A stretch of 64,000 bases of DNA, taken from Sphingomonas sp. PP-CE-3G-477 (GTDB lineage Bacteria; Pseudomonadota; Alphaproteobacteria; Sphingomonadales; Sphingomonadaceae). The notes under the pieces are model-generated. The model worked only from the letters and a program-made list of their open reading frames with translations, had not been told where the DNA came from and did no database searches. The stretch spans positions 62,001 to 126,000 of the forward strand of contig NZ_QAOF01000004.1 in the NCBI RefSeq assembly GCF_003050745.1, given 5' to 3'. The translations under genes and the position numbers were made by a program. Position 1 is the stretch's first letter. Each line of letters opens with the position of its first letter. Shown here piece after piece: positions 9,229 to 20,439 of this stretch.

Positions 9229-9882
9229 ATGCGTAAGCTTATCGCCGTATCGCTGCTCGCCACCACCGCGGTTGCAGCACCCGCCATCGCGCAGACCGAC
9301 CCGACCTTCACCGGCCCCCGCATCGAGGGCACGCTCGGCTACGACCACACCGGCGCCGGCAGCAGCGTGTCCAACAACAATGGACGCGACGACCAGAAGA
9401 TCGACGGCCTGCTGTTCGGTGGCGGCATCGGCTATGACATCGCGACCGGTGGTGGCCTGGTGCTCGGCGCCGAAGCCGAACTGACCGGCTCGACCGCGAA
9501 GAGCGATCGCTACGACTACACCAGCGATTTCGGCTTCGGTCGCGTCAAGCAGGGCCGTGACATCTATGTCGGCGGTCGCGTCGGTTACGTCGTCGCGCCG
9601 ACGACGATGCTGTACGTCAAGGGCGGCTACACCAATTCGAAGCTGAAGGTGCTCGCCGGCGACACCAACCAGACGACCGACAACAAGTTCAACCTCGACG
9701 GCTGGCGCATCGGTGCGGGTGCCGAGCACGCGATGGGTCCGAACACCTATGCCAAGCTCGAATATCGCTATTCGAACTACGAGCGCAGCAACATCGACTA
9801 TGCGACCGGCGGCACCAGCGGCCGATTCGACGTCGACACGGATCGCCATCAGGTGGTCGCCAGCTACGGCTTCCGCTTCTGA
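9229..9882 (+). CDS. Outer membrane beta-barrel protein (OmpA-like transmembrane/Omp25 family)
   Basis: A 217-residue protein with a signal peptide cleaved after about residue 21 (ending PAIAQ). The remainder is made of alternating strands such as GGGIGYDIATGGGLVLGAEA and IYVGGRVGYVVAPTTMLYVK, with a C-terminal strand VVASYGFRF ending in phenylalanine, the outer-membrane insertion signature. It resembles the eight-stranded surface proteins of alphaproteobacteria (Omp25/OmpW-like). GGAG precedes the ATG. The frame extends upstream, but that part is antisense to the phosphatase gene. A strong terminator follows at 9929. Confidence 0.87.
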   Translation: MRKLIAVSLLATTAVAAPAIAQTDPTFTGPRIEGTLGYDHTGAGSSVSNNNGRDDQKIDGLLFGGGIGYDIATGGGLVLGAEAELTGSTAKSDRYDYTSDFGFGRVKQGRDIYVGGRVGYVVAPTTMLYVKGGYTNSKLKVLAGDTNQTTDNKFNLDGWRIGAGAEHAMGPNTYAKLEYRYSNYERSNIDYATGGTSGRFDVDTDRHQVVASYGFRF

Positions 9883-9928
9883 TCGAGACGGCCCGCGCGT
9901 TTTAACGCGACGTTTACCGTGATCAAAG

Positions 9929-9961
9929 AAGGGTCGGGGCGCTTGCTCCGACCCTTTGTTG
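9929..9961 (+). terminator. Rho-independent terminator after the outer membrane protein gene
   Basis: A 12-bp stem (AAGGGTCGGGGC pairing with GCTCCGACCCTT, one G-T pair), a four-base loop and then TGTTGTT. It lies 47 bases after the stop codon and isolates the porin gene from dnaN. Confidence 0.8.
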
Positions 9962-10026
9962 TTGGGTAAGCCATCTGCGGATTGCCCCCAGCCCCGATTC
10001 TGGCTGTGGTGGCGGGGGGAATTACG

Positions 10027-11145
10027 ATGAAGGCGACGATCGAACGCGCAACGCTCCTCAAGGGGCTGAGCCATGTCCAGTCCGTGGTGGAGCGGCGCAA
10101 CACCATCCCCATCCTGTCGAACGTGCTGATCGAGGCGACTGCCGAGGGCACGCTCAAGCTGATGGCGACCGACCTCGACTTGCAGATCAACGAATCGATC
10201 GCGGCGGCGGTCGACCAGCCCGGCGCGACCACGGTGTCCGCGCACACGCTGTTCGACATCGCACGCAAGCTCCCTGAGGGTAGCCAGGTTCAGCTCGCCG
10301 CATCCGAAGGCCGGATGAGCATCGTCGCAGGCCGCGCCCGCTTCTCGCTCGGCACGCTGCCGCGCGACGATTTCCCGGTGATCGCGGAAGGCGAGCTGCC
10401 GACCCAGTTCGAGCTGCCCGCCGAGACATTGAAGCAGATAATCGACAAGACGCGTTTCGCGATCTCGACCGAAGAGACGCGTTATTATCTCAACGGTATC
10501 TTCCTGCACGTCGCGGACGGCGACAGCTCGAACCCGGTGCTGAAGGCCGCCGCGACCGACGGCCACCGCCTCGCGCGCGTCACGCTGCCGCGTCCCGAGG
10601 GCGCCGAATCGATGCCCGACGTGATCGTGCCGCGCAAATGCATCGGTGAGTTGCGCAAGCTGCTCGACGAGGTCGACGGCTCGGTCGGCGTCTCGCTGTC
10701 GCCGACCAAGATCCGCTTCGACCTCGGCCAGGCGATCCTGACCTCGAAGCTTATCGACGGTACGTTCCCGGATTACAGCCGCGTGATCCCGACCGGCAAC
10801 GACAAGATCCTCAAGATCGACCCGAAGAGCTTCATGGAAGGCGTCGACCGCGTCTCCACGATCGCGACGGAGAAGACGCGCGCCGTGAAGATGGCGCTGG
10901 ACCGCGACAAGATCACGCTGTCGGTCACATCGCCCGAAAATGGCACCGCCGCGGAGGAAGTCCCCGGCGATTACGTCGCGCTCCCGTTCGAGATCGGCTT
11001 CAACAGCCGCTACCTGATGGACATCCTAGCGCAGATCGACGGCGACATGGTCGAGGTCCACCTCGCCGACGCCGCCGCCCCGACGCTGATCCGCGAGAAC
11101 GACAAGTCGCCTGCGCTGTACGTGCTGATGCCGATGCGCGTGTGA
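10027..11145 (+). CDS. dnaN: DNA polymerase III beta sliding clamp
   Basis: A 372-residue DnaN with the usual three-fold repeated clamp domain. It begins MKATIERATLLKGLSHVQSV and ends with LYVLMPMRV, the C-terminal strand that forms part of the peptide-binding cleft. It encircles DNA and tethers the replicative polymerase. The start at 10027 gives the standard N-terminus; the upstream open frame adds only 15 residues without support. The gene is not next to dnaA or recF; a toxin-antitoxin pair and coq4 lie between it and recF. Confidence 0.97.
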   Translation: MKATIERATLLKGLSHVQSVVERRNTIPILSNVLIEATAEGTLKLMATDLDLQINESIAAAVDQPGATTVSAHTLFDIARKLPEGSQVQLAASEGRMSIVAGRARFSLGTLPRDDFPVIAEGELPTQFELPAETLKQIIDKTRFAISTEETRYYLNGIFLHVADGDSSNPVLKAAATDGHRLARVTLPRPEGAESMPDVIVPRKCIGELRKLLDEVDGSVGVSLSPTKIRFDLGQAILTSKLIDGTFPDYSRVIPTGNDKILKIDPKSFMEGVDRVSTIATEKTRAVKMALDRDKITLSVTSPENGTAAEEVPGDYVALPFEIGFNSRYLMDILAQIDGDMVEVHLADAAAPTLIRENDKSPALYVLMPMRV

Positions 11146-11151
11146 TTCGGT

Positions 11152-11189
11152 CTGCCTGTCGCGCCGTGGTATAGCGGCGCGACAGGCAG
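11152..11189. promoter_or_regulatory. Perfect 15-bp inverted repeat between dnaN and the antitoxin gene
   Basis: The arms CTGCCTGTCGCGCCG (11152-11166) and CGGCGCGACAGGCAG (11175-11189) are perfectly complementary with an 8-base loop containing TATA. It starts 6 bases after the dnaN stop and ends 10 bases before the antitoxin ATG, overlapping the AGGAG ribosome site. No T-run follows, so it is less likely to be a simple terminator. Toxin-antitoxin promoters are commonly bound by the antitoxin at such palindromes. Confidence 0.7.
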
Positions 11190-11199
11190 GAGCCGGACC

Positions 11200-11451
11200 A
11201 TGGACTCGATAAATATCGCCGACCTCAAGGACGAACTGGGCACGCTGATCGACCGGCTTGAAGCGGGCGAGGCCGTGCAGATCACGCGCAACGGCCAACC
11301 CTTTGCCCGCGTCACTCCCGAGGCACCGCCGCTCCCGCGCCGCAAGCCCATCGACGTCGACGCGTTAGAGGCGCTGGCGAAGTCGCTACCTTACGATCCG
11401 ACATCTGCACGTGACCTGGTCCGGCAGATGCGCGACGAATCGCGGTATTGA
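11200..11451 (+). CDS. Antitoxin of a VapBC-type pair (Phd/YefM-like)
   Basis: An 83-residue acidic protein. Its N-terminal half (INIADLKDELGTLIDRLEAG, then VQITRNGQPFARVTPE) matches the Phd/YefM DNA-binding fold, in which the strand ITRNGQPFARV is typical. The C-terminal half (LAKSLPYDPTSARDLVRQMRDESRY) is the expected toxin-neutralising tail. It should bind the toxin and repress its own promoter, probably at the inverted repeat just upstream. The AGGAG site sits 8 bases before the ATG. Its stop overlaps the toxin start by four bases. Confidence 0.85.
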   Translation: MDSINIADLKDELGTLIDRLEAGEAVQITRNGQPFARVTPEAPPLPRRKPIDVDALEALAKSLPYDPTSARDLVRQMRDESRY

Positions 11452-11876
11452 CCCTCTACTGCGACACGGCGGTTATGGTGTCGGCTTTCACAGCCGAGGC
11501 GCAAAGCGAGGACGTACGCGCGTGGCTATCGCGACGGGCAGATACTCTGGCGGTCAGTCATTGGGTCGTCACCGAGTTTTCCGGTGCGCTTGCGATGAAG
11601 CGGCGATTGGGCGTCATCGACACCGTTGGTTGGAACGGCGTAATGAAGGCGTGGCAACGGTTTTGCGCCAACGAACTTTACGTAGAGTCAGTCACCGAAA
11701 CCGATTTTGCGTTGGCGGCAACCTTACTTGATCGCGGCGATCTGAAGCTGCGCTCCGGAGACGCCCTTCACCTCGCGATCGTCGTCGCGCGCGGGTGGTC
11801 CTTAGCGACACTTGATCACGACCTTGCGCAAGCGGCCACGCAGATGCGGGTCGAAGTAGATACCGTCCTCGATTGA
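11448..11876 (+). CDS. PIN-domain ribonuclease toxin (VapC family)
   Basis: A 142-residue PIN-domain protein. The metal-binding acidic residues are visible: D6 in LYCDTAVMVSAF, E43 in VVTEFSGAL, D105 in RSGDALHLA and D123 in TLDHDL. VapC toxins cleave RNA (tRNA or rRNA) when the antitoxin is degraded. Translation appears to start at TTG (11448) inside the antitoxin stop (TTGA), a rare start that would keep toxin output below antitoxin output. The pair sits between dnaN and coq4 in an otherwise housekeeping region, which suggests insertion. Confidence 0.88.
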   Translation: MTLYCDTAVMVSAFTAEAQSEDVRAWLSRRADTLAVSHWVVTEFSGALAMKRRLGVIDTVGWNGVMKAWQRFCANELYVESVTETDFALAATLLDRGDLKLRSGDALHLAIVVARGWSLATLDHDLAQAATQMRVEVDTVLD

Positions 11877-11928
11877 CTCCTCGCCCGCTGCTCAATACTA
11901 ACAGCAGTGTCAGTAAGGAGTCGACTCG

Positions 11929-12738
11929 ATGGCGAAGCTTCCTCCGTTTCCCGGTACGACCGGTCGTCGCGATTGGCGTACGGCGTTCGATGCGATCAAG
12001 AAACTGCTCGCGAATGGCGACGACACGACGCAGGTGTTCCGGATCATGCGCGCGCTGAACGTCGGCAATGCGCCGATGAACTACGCGCGGTTGATCGCCA
12101 CCGAGCAGGGTGGGCGGATCGCCTATGACCGCGTCGAACTGGCGCAGCGTTTCTCCGACCCCGCGTTCGTCGCGAGCTTTGCACCCGGCACGGTCGGGGC
12201 GGCGTATCGCAATTTTCTCGAGACGACGGGCTATTCCGCGGACGGACTAGTCGAGGTCTCGCGGCTCGTGCCGTCCGAGGACGATCTGGCGCATCCCTAT
12301 GCGTGGTTCGGCCGGCGGGTGCGCGACACGCACGATATCTGGCACGTGCTGACCGGCTACAAGGCGGATGAAAGCATGGGCGAAGCGGCGCTCGTCGCGT
12401 TCAGTTACGCGCAGGTCGGCGGGCTCGGCTGGGCGCTGATCGGCTCGGCGGCGGCGCTGAAGAGCATGCGCGTCACCGGCAGCAAGCTGTTCGCCAAGGC
12501 AGTCTGGGAAGGCTATCGCAACGGCCGCAAAGCAAAGTGGGTGTCGGGCGAGGATTATCTCGAACTGCTCCACGAACCACTGGAGGCCGCGCGCGAACGG
12601 CTCGGCATCGTCACGCCGGTCGCGTATCTGCACGCGCAGCGCGAATTAGGACCGGCGCTCGCATCGTATCTCAGCACGCAGAAGGCCGCGACCGCAGCAG
12701 CCGCGCCCGCGATCGCGCCGGAGCGGATCGCCGCCTAA
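11929..12738 (+). CDS. coq4: Ubiquinone biosynthesis protein Coq4 family
   Basis: A 269-residue protein containing the Coq4 metal motif HDIWH (H135, D136, H139) and a downstream glutamate (E152), within the segment RVRDTHDIWHVLTGY. In eukaryotes Coq4 supports the ubiquinone biosynthetic complex and performs C1 oxidative decarboxylation. Bacterial homologues are widespread in sphingomonads, where the same role is likely but inferred. The GGAG-like site AAGGAG at 11914-11919 precedes the ATG. The C-terminus is a low-complexity alanine-rich tail (residues 254-269). Confidence 0.85.
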   Translation: MAKLPPFPGTTGRRDWRTAFDAIKKLLANGDDTTQVFRIMRALNVGNAPMNYARLIATEQGGRIAYDRVELAQRFSDPAFVASFAPGTVGAAYRNFLETTGYSADGLVEVSRLVPSEDDLAHPYAWFGRRVRDTHDIWHVLTGYKADESMGEAALVAFSYAQVGGLGWALIGSAAALKSMRVTGSKLFAKAVWEGYRNGRKAKWVSGEDYLELLHEPLEAARERLGIVTPVAYLHAQRELGPALASYLSTQKAATAAAAPAIAPERIAA

Positions 12739-12818
12739 CGCGCCGCTCGATAGCGTATTGGGCTCGATAGCGGACTGCGCGTGGCGCTAGCGCAGATTGG
12801 TCAGATCGGTCCCTTACT

Positions 12819-12889
12819 CCGTTCGTGCTGAGCGAAGTCGAAGCACCGGTGCTCGTGGCACCCTCTTCGACTTCGCCCGCGGCGAACGG
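12819..12889. repeat. Palindromic repeat, family D
   Basis: An imperfect inverted repeat of 71 bases. The left part contains CCGTTCGTGCTGAGCGAAGT followed by CGAAG, and the right part contains CTTCGACTTCGCCCGCGGCG followed by AACGG. It lies between coq4 and recF. The sequence type is familiar as a dispersed repeat of sphingomonads and related bacteria; only this copy is in the window. Confidence 0.7.
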
Positions 12890-12935
12890 AAAAGGGCGAT
12901 GCAATCGGTTTCGAAACTGCTCTAAGGCCGAGGCA

Positions 12936-14123
12936 ATGCTGTCGCGCCTCGTCCTCACCGATTTCCGCAATCACGCCGACCTGACGCTGACGCCGGGACC
13001 AGGGTTCGTCGTGCTGACCGGCGAGAATGGCGCGGGCAAGACGAATATCCTGGAGGCGGTGTCGCTGCTAGCGCCCGGCCGTGGGCTGCGGAGAGCCGCA
13101 CTCGGCGAGATGGCGCGACAAGGTGGGGCAGGCGGCTTCGGCGTAGCGGCCACGCTGTTCCCCTCCCGCCTGCGGGAGGGGTTAGGGGAGGGCGCGACGT
13201 ACGTACTGGCGTCCGCCTTCGAGGAAAGCGCGCCCCTCCCCCGACCCCTCCCGCAAGCGGGAGGGGAATTACAAGCGGAACATGACGCGCCCGCTAGTAG
13301 CGAAGTAGACGTCGCAACCGGCACGCTAGCCTCCGCCCCGGAACGCCGCATCGTCCGCATTCAGGGCGCCACCACCACCGCCAACGCACTAGCCGAGTGG
13401 CTCACGATCCTCTGGCTCACGCCCGCAATGGACCGCCTCTTCGTCGCCCCCGCGGGCGAACGCCGAGGCTTCCTCGACCGCCTCACGCTCGCGCTCGCCC
13501 CGAGCCACGCCCACCATGCCGCCCGCTACGACGCCGCGATGCGCGCGCGAAATCGCCTGCTCGCCGACGAAGGCCGCCCCGACGGCGACTGGCTCTCCGC
13601 ACTCGAAGCGCAGATGGCCGAGCACGGCGCCGCCGTAGATGCCGCCCGACGCGAGACCGTTACCCTGCTCGGCACGAGACTTGCGGAACAAGGCGACAGT
13701 CCATTCCCTCGCGCCGGTCTCACACTCGAAGGCTGGGCCGGCGACACCACGCGCCTGCAATTCGACCTCGCCCAGGGCCGCGCGCGCGATGCCGCTGCCG
13801 GACGCACGCTCAGCGGCCCCCACCGCGTCGACCTCATCGTCACCCATCTCGACAAGGGACGCGCGGCCTCGCTCGCCTCGACTGGCGAGCAGAAGGCGCT
13901 CCTCCTCGGCATCGTCCTCGCCCACGCCGACCTGGTCGCGGAACGCACCGGCCAGCCTCCCGTCCTGCTCCTCGACGAAGTTGCCGCGCACCTTGATCCG
14001 GCACGCCGCGCTGCGCTGTTCTCGCGGCTCTCAGGCCGCGGCCAGGTGTGGATGACCGGCACCGAAGACGCACTGTTCGATGCGATCGGCACCCAGGCAA
14101 CGCGCATCGCGGTCGGGCGTTAG
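12936..14123 (+). CDS. recF: DNA replication/repair protein RecF with an in-frame palindromic insert
   Basis: A 395-residue RecF. The N-terminus [16 protein letters not shown], Walker [10 protein letters not shown] at residues 29-37, signature [11 protein letters not shown] near 315 and Walker [13 protein letters not shown] near 342 define the SMC-like ATPase that loads RecOR at gapped DNA. Residues about 75-112 ([11 protein letters not shown] to [12 protein letters not shown]) are the translation of a family C palindromic repeat, not RecF sequence. The normal protein resumes around [18 protein letters not shown]. The insertion keeps the frame open and lies between strands of the ATPase lobe. 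The ATG at 12936 gives the family start; an upstream ATG at 12825 falls in a repeat. Confidence 0.93.
   Translation: MLSRLVLTDFRNHADLTLTPGPGFVVLTGENGAGKTNILEAVSLLAPGRGLRRAALGEMARQGGAGGFGVAATLFPSRLREGLGEGATYVLASAFEESAPLPRPLPQAGGELQAEHDAPASSEVDVATGTLASAPERRIVRIQGATTTANALAEWLTILWLTPAMDRLFVAPAGERRGFLDRLTLALAPSHAHHAARYDAAMRARNRLLADEGRPDGDWLSALEAQMAEHGAAVDAARRETVTLLGTRLAEQGDSPFPRAGLTLEGWAGDTTRLQFDLAQGRARDAAAGRTLSGPHRVDLIVTHLDKGRAASLASTGEQKALLLGIVLAHADLVAERTGQPPVLLLDEVAAHLDPARRAALFSRLSGRGQVWMTGTEDALFDAIGTQATRIAVGR
13160..13266 (+). repeat. Palindromic repeat, family C, inside the recF coding sequence
   Basis: This 107-bp element begins CCCCTCCCGCCTGCGGGAGG and ends with the complementary CCTCCCGCAAGCGGGAGG. 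It contains the internal sequence GGCGCGACGTACGTACTGGC. A near-identical 104-bp copy is intergenic at 59323. It contributes residues about 75-110 of RecF. Confidence 0.92.
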
Positions 14124-14125
14124 GC

Positions 14126-14162
14126 TGAACGCGCGCTGTCGAGCAGGCTCACCGCGCGTTCA
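14126..14162 (+). terminator. Hairpin after recF
   Basis: A 10-bp perfect stem (TGAACGCGCG with CGCGCGTTCA) with a 17-base loop starts 3 bases after the recF stop. There is no T-run, so it may be a weak or Rho-assisted terminator or an mRNA 3' stabiliser. Confidence 0.4.
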
Positions 14163-14207
14163 AGCGGGCGCGGGCAAAGCTCCGTCCATCGAAGATACGG
14201 AGAGAAG

Positions 14208-17923
<3,716 letters not shown>

Positions 17924-17932
17924 GACGATACA

Positions 17933-17960
17933 GCGCGGACCGTCGCAAGGCGGTCCGCGC
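17933..17960 (+). terminator. Hairpin after gyrB
   Basis: A perfect 10-bp stem (GCGCGGACCG with CGGTCCGCGC) and an 8-base loop begin 9 bases after the gyrB stop. No T-run follows, so termination efficiency is uncertain. Confidence 0.5.
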
Positions 17961-17998
17961 GCAGGGTGGGACTTGCGTTGGTTGTGGATCGTTCCAAC

Positions 17999-18086
17999 CC
18001 CGTCATCCTGACGAAAGCCAGGATCCAGGGCCAGGAACGTAGCCGCCCGCTACTCGAAATTCCGACTTTCGTCAGAATGACGGGGT
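17999..18086. repeat. Palindromic repeat, family B-like, degenerate copy
   Basis: The outer arms CCCGTCATCCTGACGAAAG and CTTTCGTCAGAATGACGGGG are inverted complements with one mismatch region. They flank about 48 bases that include a CCAGGATCC segment. It resembles the CGTCATCC-type elements at 26393 and 30551 but has diverged. Confidence 0.7.
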
Positions 18087-18153
18087 TGGATGGAAGATCT
18101 ATTCCACGACAAGCAACCGCCGAACGCTAACGGCGGTGCCCGGCGAAACGCTC

Positions 18154-18279
18154 TTAGTTGAGCGTCGTCATTTCCACGGGCTTGCCCTTGGTGGTCGGGT
18201 TCGACGCATTCGCCCTGGGGGCTTTTTCGGCCTTGGGTTTGCGAACTTCCTTGCTCGATTTCTTCTGGCTCTTGGCCAT
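18154..18279 (-). CDS. Small lysine-rich protein (41 aa)
   Basis: A 41-residue protein, MAKSQKKSSKEVRKPKAEKA followed by PRANASNPTTKGKPVEMTTL and a final N. The first half is strongly basic and likely disordered, suggesting nucleic-acid or ribosome contact. The coding frame is clear: a proper ATG, codon use like neighbouring genes, and a TAA stop. An AGGTGTGGTC segment precedes the ATG as a weak ribosome site. Similar short K-rich proteins are common in sphingomonads, but no function is known to me. It stands alone between gyrB and the DUF1810 gene. Confidence 0.65.
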   Translation of the reverse strand: MAKSQKKSSKEVRKPKAEKAPRANASNPTTKGKPVEMTTLN

Positions 18280-18345
18280 GACCACACCTCATGGGGCGGA
18301 AGGCCCCACGGCGACGCTACACCTTTCGCCGGCGATACACCCGTC

Positions 18346-18774
18346 TTATCGCGGAGCCGACGCAAGCAGGCCCAGCGTCGCCCGGTCGTCTTCGCCCCCG
18401 AAGAACCGGTCCAGCGCCGCGCGAAACGGCGAAGGGTCTTCGGCAACGGCAGCGAACAGCGTCATCGAGGAGCGCAACTTCACCGCGTCGATCCCGCCAA
18501 GGATCGCCTCGGCGGATCCCGCCGCAGCCGTCACCGCCCGCGCAACCTCGATCAGTCGCGGCCCGAGCACGGGATGCGCGAGATACGCCCGAGCCTCGTC
18601 CGCGCCGACGATCGCATAGGTCCGCGCCATCTCGCTCTGCCCCAGCCCGGCGATCTGCGGGAAGATGAACCACATCCAGTGACTTCGTTTGCGGCCCGCG
18701 TGCAATTCGGCCAGCGCCTGCGGGTACACGCCGTCCTGCGCGGCGACGAAGCGGTCGAGATCATGCGTCATCAT
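18346..18774 (-). CDS. DUF1810 family protein
   Basis: A 142-residue cytosolic protein with the DUF1810 pattern: DLDRFVAAQDGVYPQALAEL at residues 4-23, then KRSHWMWFIFPQIAGLG, and LGPRLIEVARAV in the middle. The family is widespread and structurally characterised, but its biochemical role is not established. I placed the start at the ATG at 18774; a GTG at 18780 or an ATG at 18771 are alternatives. It is divergent from the Ivy-like lipoprotein gene with about 80 bases between. Confidence 0.85.
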   Translation of the reverse strand: MMTHDLDRFVAAQDGVYPQALAELHAGRKRSHWMWFIFPQIAGLGQSEMARTYAIVGADEARAYLAHPVLGPRLIEVARAVTAAAGSAEAILGGIDAVKLRSSMTLFAAVAEDPSPFRAALDRFFGGEDDRATLGLLASAPR

Positions 18775-18854
18775 CGCCACATGGTCAGGCCATTCGGTCC
18801 CCGCAACCCTAATGCCTGCCGGTACGTTGCACCCGTAACGATCGAGGAAATGCC

Positions 18855-19367
18855 ATGAAGACGATGATCACCGTTGCGCTTCTTGCCGCACCCTTGTTGC
18901 TCGGTGCGTGCGGGAAGAAAGACGATCCTACGAACACCGCCGCTCCAAGCGGGTTCACGCCCCCCGAAACGCGCGCGCCGACGCCGATCGCCGGACAGGC
19001 GCAGACCACGCCGATCACCGCCTATGTCGGCAAATATCCGCATGATGCCGTCAGCGGGGTCGATTTCTTCGACCGCACCGATGTCGCGACCGGTCTAGTC
19101 CATGCGGTCGGCGATGCGAAGCTGCGCGAGATGATCCGCGGGCGTACGGGGCCGGAGACGCCGATCTTCACGCTGGGCAACCGCGTCGCCGCCTGGGGCT
19201 GCGAACAGCATAATTGCGGCGATCACAACTGGGCCGTGCTCGTCGATCCGAAGGGCGGCAAGACCGAAGTCTGCTACCATGACGCGGCGACGATGGGCAC
19301 GCGTAGCGACTGGTACGACGGTGCCGCGCCCGCCCGCCGCGACGCCGCCTGCCCCTCGCAAGGATAA
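18855..19367 (+). CDS. Ivy-like lysozyme-inhibitor lipoprotein (putative)
   Basis: A 170-residue predicted lipoprotein with lipobox LLLGAC (cysteine 19). The distal part has LGNRVAAWGCEQHNCGDHNW, in which C-x2-H-x-C-G followed by AVLVDPKGG matches the conserved loop of the inhibitor of vertebrate lysozyme (Ivy) family; the E. coli loop is CKPHDCG. Ivy proteins protect peptidoglycan from host or rival lysozymes. This assignment is inferred from one motif and overall layout. Four further cysteines may form disulfides. The PEBP gene follows 3 bases after the stop, so the two are likely co-transcribed. Confidence 0.6.
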   Translation: MKTMITVALLAAPLLLGACGKKDDPTNTAAPSGFTPPETRAPTPIAGQAQTTPITAYVGKYPHDAVSGVDFFDRTDVATGLVHAVGDAKLREMIRGRTGPETPIFTLGNRVAAWGCEQHNCGDHNWAVLVDPKGGKTEVCYHDAATMGTRSDWYDGAAPARRDAACPSQG

Positions 19368-19370
19368 GCC

Positions 19371-20000
19371 ATGCTCGAACACATCCCCGCCTGGCTCGGC
19401 GCCGCGATGAGCGGTCTGCGTGCCGGTGCCGACAAGCTCGCCATCGTCCAGTTGGGCAGCGATTTCGAGACGCTCGACCTGTCCAGTCCCGCCTTCGCGC
19501 ATGAAGGCCGCCTGCCGCCACGCTTCACCGCGGATGCGGAAGCCAGCGAGGGCGTATCGCCGCCATTGGTCTGGAGCACGCCGCCGACCGGAACCGAGCG
19601 CATGGTGCTCGTCGTGGAGGATCCCGATGCCCCGGCACCGCAACCTCTTGTCCATGCGATCGTCTGGGGTCTCGAAGCCGATGCGGGACAGCTGGCGGAG
19701 GGTGCGATTGTCGCGGACGGCGCTGGCGACGATACCGGCGGCCGTGATGTCGGACGCAACTCCTATCTGCGCGAAGGCTGGCTGCCGCCCGATCCACCGC
19801 GTGGGCATGGCGAGCACCGTTATGCATTCCAGCTTTTCGCGATCGGCGCGGGAGCAGGGGATCCCGGTACGACACCGGGTCGCTCTGCGGTTATCGACGC
19901 CATTACCGGTCATGTCTTGGCGGCGGGGTTGTTGATCGGGACCTATTCGCGGGAAGAAGATGCACCGGTCGGACCGGTTGGGATCGGCGCGCCGGCCTGA
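19371..20000 (+). CDS. YbhB/YbcL family (PEBP, Raf kinase inhibitor-like) protein
   Basis: A 209-residue protein with the phosphatidylethanolamine-binding protein pattern: ASEGVSPPLVWSTPPTGTER near residues 58-77, DPDAPAPQPLVHAIVWGL at about 84-101, and a GHGEHRYAFQLFAI segment. These residues line the anion-binding pocket of the bacterial family. The physiological ligand is unknown. It has no signal peptide and has an unusual 30-residue N-terminal extension. It follows the Ivy-like gene by 3 bases. Confidence 0.88.
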   Translation: MLEHIPAWLGAAMSGLRAGADKLAIVQLGSDFETLDLSSPAFAHEGRLPPRFTADAEASEGVSPPLVWSTPPTGTERMVLVVEDPDAPAPQPLVHAIVWGLEADAGQLAEGAIVADGAGDDTGGRDVGRNSYLREGWLPPDPPRGHGEHRYAFQLFAIGAGAGDPGTTPGRSAVIDAITGHVLAAGLLIGTYSREEDAPVGPVGIGAPA

Positions 20001-20045
20001 TCCAGCAGTGAAGCCCGGTCCGTCATTGGGCCACGGCCCGGATCG

Positions 20046-20132
20046 TCAGGCCAGCGCGCTGCCGGCATGTGACACGATCAACAGGATCGTGGTCGAGAAG
20101 GCGGCGAGGGCGATGATGATGCTGCGGTTCAT
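20046..20132 (-). CDS. Small membrane protein (28 aa), second gene of a micro-operon
   Basis: The product is MNRSIIIALAAFSTTILLIV followed by SHAGSALA, a single hydrophobic helix ending in a possible signal-peptidase site. It has a clear ribosome site, AAGGAG, 7 bases before the ATG. It lies 23 bases after the stop of the 36-residue gene, so both are probably on one transcript. The length is too small for homology judgement by eye. Its ribosome site and neighbour make it more likely to be a real gene than chance. Confidence 0.6.
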   Translation of the reverse strand: MNRSIIIALAAFSTTILLIVSHAGSALA

Positions 20133-20155
20133 GGTGATGCTCCTTGGCGCAGCGG

Positions 20156-20266
20156 TCAGGCGATCGGGATGATTGGCGTGGCGGCGCTGACGGCGATCGC
20201 GGCAAAAAAGAGCGCGCCGACGAACGAGAGAGCGATACGCTGGGCGGTTTCGAAACGGAGCGACAT
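20156..20266 (-). CDS. Small membrane protein (36 aa), first gene of a micro-operon
   Basis: The product begins MSLRFETAQRIALSFVGALF and continues FAAIAVSAATPIIPIA. It has a short amphipathic N-terminus and one hydrophobic segment with small residues, as in tail-anchored or exported peptides. AAGGAA lies 8 bases before the ATG. A sigma-54-like promoter lies about 59 bases upstream. Similar tiny proteins occur in sphingomonads, but I know of no function. Confidence 0.65.
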   Translation of the reverse strand: MSLRFETAQRIALSFVGALFFAAIAVSAATPIIPIA

Positions 20267-20320
20267 GGGAAATTCCTTCGACTGGTGGGTGCCGGACCAT
20301 CCAGCCTCCCATGTCGAATG

Positions 20321-20340
20321 AACTGCATGCACCGTGCCAG
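20321..20340 (-). promoter_or_regulatory. Sigma-54-type promoter (-24/-12) upstream of the small-protein pair
   Basis: On the minus strand the sequence TGGCACGGTGCATGCA (20339-20324) matches TGGCACG-N4-TTGCA with one mismatch. GG and GC are separated by exactly 10 bases, and the site is preceded by an A-run (TTAAAAAAC). The predicted start of transcription is near 20313, giving a leader of about 47 bases. No enhancer-binding protein gene is nearby. Confidence 0.5.
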
Positions 20341-20439
20341 TTTTTTAACGCGTTGATCTAGCTAGGATTTCTAGATCGCCCGCCGAGGAGTTGGGAAAAC
20401 GCGCCATGCCAGCGCGGTAAATCGCACCAACTTCCAGGA

